The notes beneath the pieces were generated by a model. The model searched no databases, was not told the DNA's origin, and saw nothing but the letters and a program-made list of their open reading frames with translations. Shown piece by piece: positions 43,441 to 53,478 of a stretch of DNA of 64,000 nt. The first letter of the stretch is position 1. The number at the start of each line of letters is the position of its first letter. The DNA is from Kitasatospora aureofaciens (GTDB lineage Bacteria > Actinomycetota > Actinomycetes > Streptomycetales > Streptomycetaceae). Position numbers and translations under genes: made by a program. Location of the stretch: positions 29,183 through 93,182 of the forward strand of contig NZ_JPRF03000030.1 in assembly GCF_001188955.3 (NCBI RefSeq). Reading direction: 5' to 3'.

Positions 43441-43499
43441 CAATGGGCTATCGTCGTCCACAGCTCGATCCGACGAGTCGTCAGTAATGCCTGTGTATG

Positions 43500-43521
43500 G
43501 GGCAGTAGGCGCCTGCTGCCC
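43500..43521. promoter_or_regulatory. Second near-perfect palindrome in the XRE/ATPase intergenic region
   Basis: GGGCAGTAGGC and GCCTGCTGCCC form a 22-base inverted repeat with one mismatched pair, 98 bases upstream of the ATPase gene. It could be an operator or a hairpin in the leader. Confidence 0.45.
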
Positions 43522-43618
43522 GCGCACCGAAGAGCAACCGCCGCCCCGGTCTGGCTCACGGTGACGACCGTCATCACCTCTCCATCTGTCCCCACGCCAC
43601 AGCCTCACGGAGGTTCCC

Positions 43619-43984
43619 GTGTGCACCCGTAACACTCCCTCGCTCACCCTTTCCCGTCAGGCCCTGCGGGACGCCATGACCCGCAGCGGCCGCTGGGACG
43701 CCGAGGCCATCTTCAACGCCGAACTCGCCCTCTGCGAGCTGATCTCCAACGCCTGGCGGCACGGCGCGACCCCCGCGCCCGTCGTCTGGTTCTCCATCCT
43801 CGACCAGACCCTCCGCGTCACCGTCTCCGACGAGAGCGACGCCCTCCCGCAGCCGCGAACGTCCCCCGGCCTCACCGAGACCGGCCGGGGCCTCCAGCTG
43901 GTCGAGGGCCTCACCGACCGCTGGGGCGTCGACCCGCAGAAGCGCGGCAAGACCACCTGGTACGAGCTGGACTCCGACGCGTGA
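43619..43984 (+). CDS. HATPase-domain protein (anti-sigma factor/RsbW-like)
   Basis: 121 residues from GTG with a GGAGG site. It is a compact GHKL ATPase: the N box is ELALCELISNAWRHG, a degenerate G1 follows as VSDESDALPQPR, and the G2-like box is GRGLQLVEGLTDRWG. Such stand-alone ATPases in streptomycetes are RsbW-like anti-sigma kinases or kinase domains of orphan signalling systems. No sigma factor or anti-anti-sigma gene is adjacent. The stop overlaps the next gene by four bases. Confidence 0.87.
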   Translation: MCTRNTPSLTLSRQALRDAMTRSGRWDAEAIFNAELALCELISNAWRHGATPAPVVWFSILDQTLRVTVSDESDALPQPRTSPGLTETGRGLQLVEGLTDRWGVDPQKRGKTTWYELDSDA

Positions 43985-44232
43985 CCCGCGACCCCATCGC
44001 CCCGGAAGACCCCCGGATGCGCGACTACACCGAAACTCAAATCACCTCCCTCCTCGGCGAGTTGCACCGCCGGCGCCTCCCGCACGGCCTCCTCTGGGGC
44101 TCCGCCGCGCCCGGCGAGAAGACCCTCGACGGCCGCATCCTGATCGACTTCGGCAACTCCCCGGTGAGCACTCTCCTCAACCTCCTCCACCTCCTCCGAG
44201 ACCTGGAGAGGGACGAGCCGTGGCACCGGTGA
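43981..44232 (+). CDS. Small protein of unknown function in the ATPase operon
   Basis: 83 residues from GTG, overlapping the ATPase stop (GTGA). It is soluble, starting with an acidic-basic mix (DPRMRDYTETQITSLLGELHRRR), with LLWGSAAPGEKTLDGRILIDFGN in the middle and a Leu-rich helix at the end. I recognise no family. Its coupling to the ATPase suggests a shared function. Confidence 0.65.
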   Translation: MTRDPIAPEDPRMRDYTETQITSLLGELHRRRLPHGLLWGSAAPGEKTLDGRILIDFGNSPVSTLLNLLHLLRDLERDEPWHR

Positions 44233-44351
44233 AGTTCTTCGTCGGTGCGGTCCTCCTCGCCCTGCTCGCCCTCGCGATCGCCACCGTCGCCCTCGGTGTC
44301 CTCGCCACCCTCAAGATGCCCCGCCCCGAGCACCGCGACGACCGGTCCTGA
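44220..44351 (+). CDS. 43-residue single-pass membrane peptide in the ATPase operon
   Basis: A short gene with GTG start, overlapping the preceding stop by 13 bases and preceded by GAGAGGGACG. It encodes VAPVKFFVGAV followed by one long hydrophobic helix (LLALLALAIATVALGVLATL) and a charged tail (MPRPEHRDDRS). Function unknown; the overlap and codon bias support expression. Confidence 0.55.
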   Translation: MAPVKFFVGAVLLALLALAIATVALGVLATLKMPRPEHRDDRS

Positions 44352-44363
44352 CGCCCACGCGCA

Positions 44364-44390
44364 GGCCCTCGCCCACCCAGGCCGGGGGCC
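44364..44390 (+). terminator. Hairpin after the ATPase operon
   Basis: An eight-pair stem with one G-T pair (44364-44371 with 44383-44390) lies 12 bases after the membrane peptide. A closely similar 35-base sequence occurs at 46336-46370. Confidence 0.55.
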
Positions 44391-44509
44391 TCGCGGGCAA
44401 TCACGACCCCGCGTGAGCGGGATCACGCCCACCGCGTGAAACCCCGTCAGCCGGTTCGTCGATCTCATCACCGTAGTGGTGAGTTCCGTGAACGTGTACG
44501 GGGTGACGC

Positions 44510-46030
44510 ATGGGTGAGTCCGCGGCCGCGAAGGCCGTGCAGAAGGTCACCGGCATGTGGTGGCCGGACGCCGACCCGGACAAGCTGCGCACGGTGGCCG
44601 ACGCGTGGGAGGCGATGGCCACCGCCATCGACAACGTCACCGCCCCCACCAACCAGGCCGCCGCCGCCATCGTCGCCAACAACCACGGCCCAGCGATCGA
44701 CGCCTTCGGCAAGTTCTGGGCCCGGTACTACGGCGGCAAGGACAGTGCGGGCAAGGGCAAGGGCTGGCTGCCCGAGACCGCCGACGCCTGCCGCGCCCTC
44801 GCGAAGGCGCTGCGCGACTTCGCCCACGAGGTCGACAAGGCGATCAAGAAGCTGGAGGAGGAGGCCGCGATCGTCGGCGGCACCCTCGTCGTCGGCGCCG
44901 CCCTGGCCATCGTCACCTTCAGCATCTCGGCGGACATCGCCGCCGCCACCGCCGCGGGCATCGTCGCCACCGCCGCGGCCGTCGGTGTCACCGTGTCCGA
45001 GGCCATCGCCACCATCGCCGCCACCGTGCTGGTCGGTGCCGCCTTCGGCGCGGTGGAGGCCATCACCGTCGACCTCGCGGTCGCTCAGCCCATCCGCGTC
45101 GAGCTGTTCGGCGACGGCGGCTACAGCCTCACCGAGGCCGCCGACTCCGCCGAGACCGGCGGCATCATGGGCGGCGCCGGGGGCGGCCTCGGCGCCGGCG
45201 CCCGCGTCGTGACCACCGCCGCCGAGACCACCGAGAACGCCTCCGTCGCCCTCGCGGGCCTCGCCAAGGTCGCCAACGCCGCCGACACCGTCCCCGGCCG
45301 CATGATCACCGGCGCCGGCCTCACCTACGGCTACGACACCGCCTTCAAAACCGGCCCCGTCATGCCCCTCGACCTCGTCCTCGGCGCCGTCGGCAGCGCC
45401 GCCGGGCCCCGCGCACGCTCCACCGAGAGCGCCCCGTACGTGCCCAGGCACGCCAAGCCGGTCGAGCTGCCGATGCCCGGCAGGCTGCCCCCGCGCGAGT
45501 ACGTCGAGGCCCACCCGAGCGTCGCCAAGGTGACCACGGAACTGGCACGCGTGCCGCCCAAGGTCTTCAACCACGTCTGGGACTACCTGAAGGCCGCGCC
45601 CGGCGGCGGCATCAGCATCGGCCCCAGGCCCATCACCGAACTCCCGGGCGGCTTCCACCTCGCCGGGGTCAAACCGGTGGGCGGCAGCGCACCCGCGGAA
45701 CACGTACCCGGTATGTACCTGCCCACCGAGCGCAGGCTCCTCATCGATTCGAGCGCCAATACGAAGAGCAGTGTCGCGGTTCACGAGTTCGGGCACGCGG
45801 TTGACGAGGCCTACGGTTTCAAGAGCCGTCAGCCGGACTGGCAGCATGTGCAGCAGCAGGTTTTGGACCGGATCGGCGGAAACCCGAAGCTCGACGCCTA
45901 CACCCGCCAGCCGCACGAGTTCTTCGCCGAGGCTTTCAATCACTGGACGGCCAAGAAGCTGACCAAATTCACATTCGGCGACCGTGAGGCCGCGAAGATC
46001 CTGAAGGAGTATTTTGAGCGAGCATTCTGA
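44510..46030 (+). CDS. WXG100/ESX-type polymorphic toxin with C-terminal zinc metalloprotease domain
   Basis: 506 residues. The N-terminal ~110 residues are helical with a late GMWWPDADPDKLRTVADAWE segment resembling WXG/LXG-type ESX substrates. A long Ala/Gly-rich hydrophobic region (about 125-250) follows, then a linker rich in Pro. The C-terminus carries HEFGH at about 425-429 with the third ligand in HEFFAEAF near 470, as in anthrax lethal factor-like metalloproteases. The last 17 bases overlap a small acidic gene likely to be its immunity partner. It is predicted to be secreted by a type VII system elsewhere and to cut a protein target; the target is unknown. Confidence 0.82.
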   Translation: MGESAAAKAVQKVTGMWWPDADPDKLRTVADAWEAMATAIDNVTAPTNQAAAAIVANNHGPAIDAFGKFWARYYGGKDSAGKGKGWLPETADACRALAKALRDFAHEVDKAIKKLEEEAAIVGGTLVVGAALAIVTFSISADIAAATAAGIVATAAAVGVTVSEAIATIAATVLVGAAFGAVEAITVDLAVAQPIRVELFGDGGYSLTEAADSAETGGIMGGAGGGLGAGARVVTTAAETTENASVALAGLAKVANAADTVPGRMITGAGLTYGYDTAFKTGPVMPLDLVLGAVGSAAGPRARSTESAPYVPRHAKPVELPMPGRLPPREYVEAHPSVAKVTTELARVPPKVFNHVWDYLKAAPGGGISIGPRPITELPGGFHLAGVKPVGGSAPAEHVPGMYLPTERRLLIDSSANTKSSVAVHEFGHAVDEAYGFKSRQPDWQHVQQQVLDRIGGNPKLDAYTRQPHEFFAEAFNHWTAKKLTKFTFGDREAAKILKEYFERAF

Positions 46031-46325
46031 GCCCTACGAAGTCCTCGCGTTCCCGATGCTCGACGCCGACGGCGTGACCATCTGGCAGAAGTACGGCGGC
46101 AGGACCGTGGAGGGGTACTACTACGACGGCTGGCACAAGATCGAGCCCGGCGACCCCCGCTACGACGAACTGCTCCCGCAGGCACGCGAGAACCCCCAGG
46201 ACGACGATGATGACGAGGACGACCTGGACGACCTGGACGACGACGGGCCCACGGTCCACCCCGAGACCCTGGCCATGCTGATGGACATGCAGCGCCGAAC
46301 GACCGAGCGCGGCGAGCAACACTGA
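46014..46325 (+). CDS. Probable immunity protein for the metalloprotease toxin
   Basis: 103 residues from TTG at 46014, with AAGGAG six bases upstream, overlapping the toxin by 17 bases. It contains VLAFPMLDADGVTIWQKY, GGRTVEGYYYDGWHKIEPG and a very acidic run (DDDDDEDDLDDLDDDG) followed by a short helical tail. Small size, acidic character and overlap with a toxin gene point to an immunity protein. I cannot assign it to a known immunity family. Confidence 0.7.
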   Translation: MSEHSEPYEVLAFPMLDADGVTIWQKYGGRTVEGYYYDGWHKIEPGDPRYDELLPQARENPQDDDDDEDDLDDLDDDGPTVHPETLAMLMDMQRRTTERGEQH

Positions 46326-46335
46326 AACACGCGAA

Positions 46336-46362
46336 GGCCCTCGCCCGCCCAGGTCGAGGGCC
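46336..46362 (+). terminator. Hairpin after the toxin-immunity pair
   Basis: A perfect eight-base-pair stem (46336-46343 with 46355-46362). The surrounding 35 bases repeat those at 44364-44398 with three differences. Confidence 0.65.
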
Positions 46363-46447
46363 TCGCGGGCGCCCACTGTCAGCCGGGATAGGGGGTCGCC
46401 CTGTGTTCCAGGAAGTGCTGGAGCCGGAGGCCCCGGTGCTGACGTGC

Positions 46448-46545
46448 TCAGGTGGCCTTCAAACGCTCCAGGAGCTCAGGGACGCCGTCGACCTTGCGAG
46501 AGGTGTTGAAAGCCGGTGTGAGCTCCCGGATCAGGGCTACGCACC
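46448..46545 (-). pseudogene. C-terminal fragment of an unidentified protein
   Basis: A minus-strand fragment ends LLERLKAT before TGA at 46448-46450 and reads ALIRELTPAFNTSRKV upstream. A stop precedes it within about 10 codons and there is no start. It looks like the tail of a once longer gene; identity unknown. Confidence 0.4.
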
Positions 46546-46740
46546 GGCCTCAAGTTCCGCATCCACCCCCTCGCCGCCGCCATCGCCCACGACCAGCTCG
46601 CTCGCCTGGACGGCTACCTCGCAGGCCGGGCGGACGTCGCGCGCTACCTGACCGGACAGCTGGTCCGGATACCGGGCCTGGGGGTCACCGAAGTGCCCGA
46701 AGGAGTCGTCCCTTCCTGGTACGGGTTGACGCTCACGTCG
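46540..46740 (+). pseudogene. Remnant of a DegT/DnrJ/EryC1/StrS aminotransferase
   Basis: An open segment without a start reads TGLKFRIHPLAAAIAHDQLARL followed over about 60 residues by the usual spacing to VPSWYGLTLTS. This is the C-terminal part of a PLP-dependent sugar aminotransferase of the DegT/StrS family. There is a TGA upstream at 46519 and the similarity ends near 46740, so only a piece remains. Its presence among disordered sequence suggests decay of an old biosynthetic or cell-surface sugar gene. Confidence 0.7.
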
Positions 46741-46836
46741 ATGGCATCGCGGCTCCCTGATCGCGGGCACCATCCGGGCGGAATCCTGGCGATGGTTCCA
46801 CCGTCGGGTACCGGGGCAGCCTCGGCGGGTGCTGCC

Positions 46837-46864
46837 GTCCTCGCAGCACCCTCGCTGCGAGGAC
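46837..46864. terminator. Hairpin in the decayed region
   Basis: A perfect 10-base-pair stem (46837-46846 with 46855-46864) with an eight-base loop. Confidence 0.55.
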
Positions 46865-46897
46865 GCGTGTACACCAGCGCTGGCCATGGACTTCGTG

Positions 46898-46933
46898 AGC
46901 GGCCCGCTCCCCGCATGCAGGGAGCGGGCCGCT
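46898..46933. terminator. Terminator of the zinc-ribbon gene pair
   Basis: A perfect 14-base-pair stem (46898-46911 with 46920-46933) with an eight-base loop lies 13 bases after the stop of the minus-strand gene. Confidence 0.75.
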
Positions 46934-46945
46934 TCGGTGTGCCGA

Positions 46946-47146
46946 TCAGCCGAAGGGCAGGACCTGGGTGCTGCCACCGGCCAGGATGCGCTGGTATTCA
47001 CTCCCGCCGCTGAGTGAGCGGTAGTTGAGCACCGGATCGCCCGCCCGTACGAGGGTGGTCGCACATCCGAGGCACCAGGGCTGTGGCGGCTGCACGTCGA
47101 GATCCTCGATCACCGCAGGAGCGGAGCACTGCGTGCAGTCCGCCAT
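46946..47146 (-). CDS. Small zinc-ribbon protein A, unknown function
   Basis: 66 residues from the ATG at 47146 (GGAGGA site). Two CxxC pairs, CTQC near residue 4 and CLGC near 25, form a treble-clef or ribbon-like zinc site. The C-terminus is polar. It lies 16 bases downstream of zinc-ribbon protein B in the same operon. No family is known to me, but the arrangement of the cysteines is clear. Confidence 0.7.
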   Translation of the reverse strand: MADCTQCSAPAVIEDLDVQPPQPWCLGCATTLVRAGDPVLNYRSLSGGSEYQRILAGGSTQVLPFG

Positions 47147-47162
47147 CGCGTCCTCCCCGGGG

Positions 47163-47351
47163 TCAGGCCCAGGTGGAGCCGCACGTGGTGCAGCCCCATC
47201 GGCCGTCCATGGTCTGGTATGTGGCGCCCGATCCGCAGACCGGGCAGGTGCGGGCGCTCGGCTCATAGACCCGCTCCAGCAGGGTACTGGGCGTTGAGGT
47301 GGTGGTGGGCTCGATCTCGGTGACGGGCTTGTCGAGCAGGACGGTAGTCAT
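47163..47351 (-). CDS. Small zinc-ribbon protein B, unknown function
   Basis: 62 residues from the ATG at 47351 (GGAG site). A Thr-rich N-terminal half is followed by CPVCG and CTTCG, 18 residues apart, a rubredoxin-like zinc ribbon. It is divergent from a broken XRE-type regulator, which may once have controlled this pair. Confidence 0.7.
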   Translation of the reverse strand: MTTVLLDKPVTEIEPTTTSTPSTLLERVYEPSARTCPVCGSGATYQTMDGRWGCTTCGSTWA

Positions 47352-47549
47352 GGCGTCTCCCCTCCGGATGAAGTGACAGAGATGCGCCGGCCGGGCATCA
47401 CCCAGGGAACTCGGCTGTGGTCCAGATGTGGATGCTGTCGGGGTGCTCCCGCACGCCGTGTGCGTGCTCCGCACACCTCGTGCGCACCCCGCCTGGGGAT
47501 GGCGTCCTGTCGATACGGTTGCCACTCCACGCAGTCGAAGGGCGACACC

Positions 47550-48820
47550 GTGTCACGTCAACGTCAACTCGGGGTGCTCATCAGGGCCGCTCGGTGTGCA
47601 CGGCGGATGACTCAGGCCCAGCTGGGCCGCGCGTGTGGCTACTCGGCGTCGGCGATCAGCCGGGTCGAGGCGGGCGCGCTCCGGCCAACCGAGCAGGCGC
47701 TGCTGCGAATTGCCAGGCGTTGGACCTGCCGCTTGACGCCATTGGTCTGGGTCGACCGGCTACGCTGGCACAGGATGTGACCCCGGATCAGGAGGACGCC
47801 ATGCTCCGCAGGCAGCTGCTCGTGGCTGGCATGGCGGCAGCTGGGGCGCTTTCATCCGCCTCCGCTGCTGCCGCGCGCCCGGATGCATCAGCCCGGATCG
47901 TTGGGGCCCTGTAGGAGCCCGAACCCTCTGAACCCACGTCGTTGCGGCAGCTCATGGCATCGCTGACATCGGCGCGCGCGCAGTTCACGGCGGCCCGCTA
48001 CCGACAGCTCGGCGACTTCCCGCCCGGCTTGCTGGGCTCGGCGCAGGCGACCCGCGAGGCCCTGTCCGGCCGGTCCCGTGAGGAGGCCCATGGGTGTGTG
48101 GCCCGTGCCTGGGTGCTGGCGACGGAACTCGCGTTGAAGGCTCACTCCGACGTCGCGTGGCCGGCAGCGGACCGGGCTCTGGCTGCGGCCCAGGCCAGCG
48201 GCGATCCGGTGGTGCACGGGGAGGCGGCTCGGGTTCTGGCGATCACGATGCGACGTTCAGGACGCCCGGCCGCCGCCGTCGATCTCCTGCGTCGCACCGC
48301 TGACTCGCTCTCCCAGGACCGAAACGACGTGTCTTGGGCTGTGGCGGCGACCCTGCTGATGACGTCCGCCTACACGGCTGCGTGCGGGCAGCGCCGAAGC
48401 GACGCCCTCGACCTCATGTCGGGCGCGGCGGATGCGGTCGGCCGGGTGATCAGCGCCAGGTTCCGGCCGAGCACCCCGCTGTTTACCGTCGACGCCACCA
48501 GCACGCAGGTGGACCTGTACTGGATTGGCGTACACACGGCGCTGGGCACCCCCGACGAGGGGGTGCCGTACGCGGCGCGGATCGCGCCGGGACAGCTGCC
48601 GACCACCGAGCGCCGGGCCCGGTACGGCACAGACTGCGCGCGCATGTGGCACCATCTCGGCGACCACCGCAAGACGTTCGCGTCGCTGCGGTTCACCGAG
48701 CAGGTCGCCCCGGAGGAGGTGCGTCGGCCGGCTCTGCGGGCTCTCACAGCGGACCTGCTGTACGCGCCGGTCGCCGTGGCCGGCGTGCGGGAGTTTGCCG
48801 CGCGCACAGGCGTCTCATAG
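47550..48820 (+). pseudogene. XRE-family transcriptional regulator broken by a frameshift and a stop
   Basis: The intact N-terminus starts at GTG 47550 (AAGGG site) with RQRQLGVLIRAARCARRMTQ and SASAISRVEAGALRPTEQ, a helix-turn-helix. At about 47714 one base is missing, so the frame runs to a stop at 47780, while the +2 frame continues with QALDLPLDAIGLGRPATLA and DAMLRRQLLVAG. In that frame a TAG interrupts at 47912-47914, after which the reading continues without stops to 48820 (LRQLMASLTSARAQFTAARY onward) as a helical repeat-like C-terminal domain. Repaired, it would be about 423 residues, the typical size of XRE regulators with a TPR-like domain. Decay looks recent, since the frames remain long. 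Confidence 0.85.
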
Positions 48821-48849
48821 GGGGGCGGCGGGCCCGGGAGGGCCTTCGG

Positions 48850-50868
48850 TCATGAGAGGCCCAAGGACCGCCGCAGGAACGTCAGTTCGTGCCGGAGCAG
48901 GTTTGCCAGCACGGCCTCGTCGGTCGGGCGGTGACCGGTTGCCCGCAGGGGCAGGACGTCGTGGGGGCGGCCGGCGGCGACCAAAGCACTGGAGAGCCGC
49001 AGGGTGTGGGCGGGGTAGACGTTGTCGTCGGCCAGGCCCTGGATCAGCAGCAGCGGGCGGCTCAGGTTCGGCGCCTCGGCGATGAGGGAGCCGTCGTCGT
49101 AGTGCTCGGGGTACTGGTCGGGGTGGCCGAGGAAGCGTTCCTGCCAGTGGGTGTCGTAGAGGCGCCAGTCGGTGGGCGTGGCCCCGGCCGAGGCGGCGTG
49201 GAAGACGTCCGGCCGCCTCAGCACCGCGAGGGCGGCCACGTAGCCGCCGAAGGACCAGCCGCGGATGCCGACCCGGTCGAGGTCGAGCAGTCCGGGCCGC
49301 AGCCGGGCCGTCTCCCGCAGGCCGTCGATCTGGTCCTCCAGCGGGGGCCCGGCCTTGTCACCCCAGACCGTCTTGTCCCACTGCGGCCCGCGGCCGGGGG
49401 TGCCTCGTCCGTCTATGACCAGCACCGCGAAACCCTGGTCGGCGAACCACTGCGACACCTGCTCGTGCCAGACGCCGCCGGTGGTGACCTTCTGCATCGC
49501 GGGCCCGGCGTACGGGTCGAGCAGTACGGGCAGCGGGCCGTCGCCGGGGCGATACCCGGTGGGCAGGTAGAGCGCGGCGCGCAGTTCGCGAGGGCCGAGG
49601 CGGAGCAGCTCGGGGCGGGCGGTGACGACGGGCGGTTCGGCGTACGAGGTGAGGGCGAGCGGCGGGCGGCCCTCCCGGAGCACGGTGGAACGGACACCCT
49701 CGGACCGGGTGGTGAGCACCAGCGTGCCGCCGCGCCGTACCCCGTCGTGCAGGCCCGGGCCGTCGCTCAACTGCTGCAGGCCGAGATCGGGCCGGTAGAC
49801 CCACAGGTGCGTCTCCGTAGGTTCCTCGGAGGCGGTGAACAGCACCTCCTCGCCCTCCGTCCCGACCACCGCCCGCAGCTGCAGCCCCTCCGGCGTGACG
49901 GGTTTGCCGTCGACGGTGAGCCGCCGGGTGCCGCCGTCATCGGTGGTGTCGACCAGCGCCCCGCCCGCCGTCCGGGCCGGAAGGCCGGGGACCAGCTCGA
50001 TCCAGTGCGGGTCCGTCCGCTCGGCGAGCAGCCGGGTGGCGCCGTCCGGCTCGATCGCGAGCGTACGCACCGTGCGCTGGTCGCGGCTCTGCACGGCGGC
50101 GTACGGGCCGTGGCCGTCCCAGCCGGCGGCGGTGAGGTACTCGAACGCATCGCGGTCCCAGCGGACCTCGACCCGACTGCCGTCGAGGCCGATCAGCCAG
50201 AGCGAGACGTCGGCGTTGGCGGTGCCGGCCAGCGGGTAGCGGATGGCGCGCGGCTGCTGCTGCGGGTCTGCCGGGTCGGCGAGGAAGAGTCGGGTGACGG
50301 CGCGCTCGTCGACCCGGGCGACCAGGAGCGCGGCGCCGTCGGGGGACCACCAGTAGCCGCGGTCGCGGTACATCTCCCCGGTGGCGACGTACTCGGCGAG
50401 GCCGTACGAGACGTCCTCGGCCTCGGGCTCGGCCAGCAGCCGGTCGCCCGTGCCGTCCGCGCCGACCACCCGCAGGGCGCCGCCGCTGACGTAGGCGATC
50501 GTGCGGCCGGTCGGGTCGAGCCGTACCTCCTGGGGCCGCCCGGCGGAGGGGATCGGGCGCACGTCACCCGTGACGGTGTCGACCAGCCACAGCCCGCCGT
50601 CCAGCGCGAAGACCGCGAGGGAGCCGGTGGCGTCGGTGCTGTACGAGGCGATGCCGGTGGCGGACCCGAGCACGCCCGGGTCGGCGATCAGCCGCTCCGC
50701 ACCGGTCGCGGTGTCCAGCGCCCACAGGCAGATGAGCGGGTCGGTGCCGCCCCGGCTGCGCAGGAACAGGACGGTGGCGCCGTCGGCGGAGGGCTCCGGC
50801 TGGGTGGGGACCCCCAGGGTGAACCGTCTGGTGCGGGCAAGTTGCTGCGGAAACGAGTCGGTGGCCAT
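48850..50868 (-). CDS. S9-family prolyl oligopeptidase / DPP IV-like peptidase
   Basis: 672 residues. The N-terminal ~420 residues form a beta-propeller with an N-terminal DPP IV-like portion (FTLGVPTQPEPSADG, YVATGEMYRDRGYWWSPDG). The C-terminal alpha/beta-hydrolase has the nucleophile Ser in RGWSFGGYVA, Asp in QGLADDNV and His in RATGHRP. It cleaves short peptides, likely after Pro or as a dipeptidyl peptidase, in the cytoplasm because no signal peptide is present. The neighbouring POT transporter on the same strand suggests peptide import followed by degradation. Confidence 0.92.
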   Translation of the reverse strand: MATDSFPQQLARTRRFTLGVPTQPEPSADGATVLFLRSRGGTDPLICLWALDTATGAERLIADPGVLGSATGIASYSTDATGSLAVFALDGGLWLVDTVTGDVRPIPSAGRPQEVRLDPTGRTIAYVSGGALRVVGADGTGDRLLAEPEAEDVSYGLAEYVATGEMYRDRGYWWSPDGAALLVARVDERAVTRLFLADPADPQQQPRAIRYPLAGTANADVSLWLIGLDGSRVEVRWDRDAFEYLTAAGWDGHGPYAAVQSRDQRTVRTLAIEPDGATRLLAERTDPHWIELVPGLPARTAGGALVDTTDDGGTRRLTVDGKPVTPEGLQLRAVVGTEGEEVLFTASEEPTETHLWVYRPDLGLQQLSDGPGLHDGVRRGGTLVLTTRSEGVRSTVLREGRPPLALTSYAEPPVVTARPELLRLGPRELRAALYLPTGYRPGDGPLPVLLDPYAGPAMQKVTTGGVWHEQVSQWFADQGFAVLVIDGRGTPGRGPQWDKTVWGDKAGPPLEDQIDGLRETARLRPGLLDLDRVGIRGWSFGGYVAALAVLRRPDVFHAASAGATPTDWRLYDTHWQERFLGHPDQYPEHYDDGSLIAEAPNLSRPLLLIQGLADDNVYPAHTLRLSSALVAAGRPHDVLPLRATGHRPTDEAVLANLLRHELTFLRRSLGLS

Positions 50869-50892
50869 GCGGGCACCGTAGGCGGAAAACGG

Positions 50893-50933
50893 CCGGGGCC
50901 GCCGTGGATCTCAGGAATCCACGGCGGCCCCGG
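50893..50933. terminator. Terminator of the POT transporter gene
   Basis: A perfect 17-base-pair stem (50893-50909 with 50917-50933) with a seven-base loop lies 18 bases after the transporter stop and before the peptidase start. Confidence 0.85.
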
Positions 50934-50951
50934 AGCTTCACCGGGCGGACG

Positions 50952-52460
<1,509 letters not shown>

Positions 52461-52733
52461 GAGTAGTGGTTCCTTGCCTGATCGCGTCCGCCTAGGGGGG
52501 TGGCGGCGGACGAACTTCAACCACTGTACGTGGCGATATTTGGCGTTATCAGATGACAAAAGCCACGCATTAGGTATGGGAATGGCAAAGTTCCAGGAAG
52601 ATCTGCCCGATTGATCGATGGTAGACCGGCATGTCCTCCTTCGGTTTCAAGATCCAATCGGGGATTCTTCGCCGAACGACCGGTTGGTGTCACCCTGTTG
52701 GTCCATTGGGAAGCCTTGTATAACGATCACGCT

Positions 52734-52751
52734 CTGTGAACTACCTCACAG
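52734..52751. promoter_or_regulatory. Perfect Crp-type dyad between the POT transporter and the response regulator
   Basis: CTGTGA-ACTACC-TCACAG is a perfect inverted repeat that fits TGTGA-N6-TCACA exactly. It ends 37 bases upstream of the response regulator ATG. A TATAAC element lies just upstream of it (about 52719-52724) and could belong to a promoter. Confidence 0.65.
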
Positions 52752-52788
52752 GGCGTACGGCCTTACCCGAGCGGACTACCATCACCAC

Positions 52789-53463
<675 letters not shown>

Positions 53464-53478
53464 CCCCGCACGGAGATC

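Noticed and set aside
44364..46370. Insertion sequence explained by the 35-base repeats
   Set aside because: No transposase lies between them and the repeats are direct and terminator-like; kept only as a possible recombination scar.
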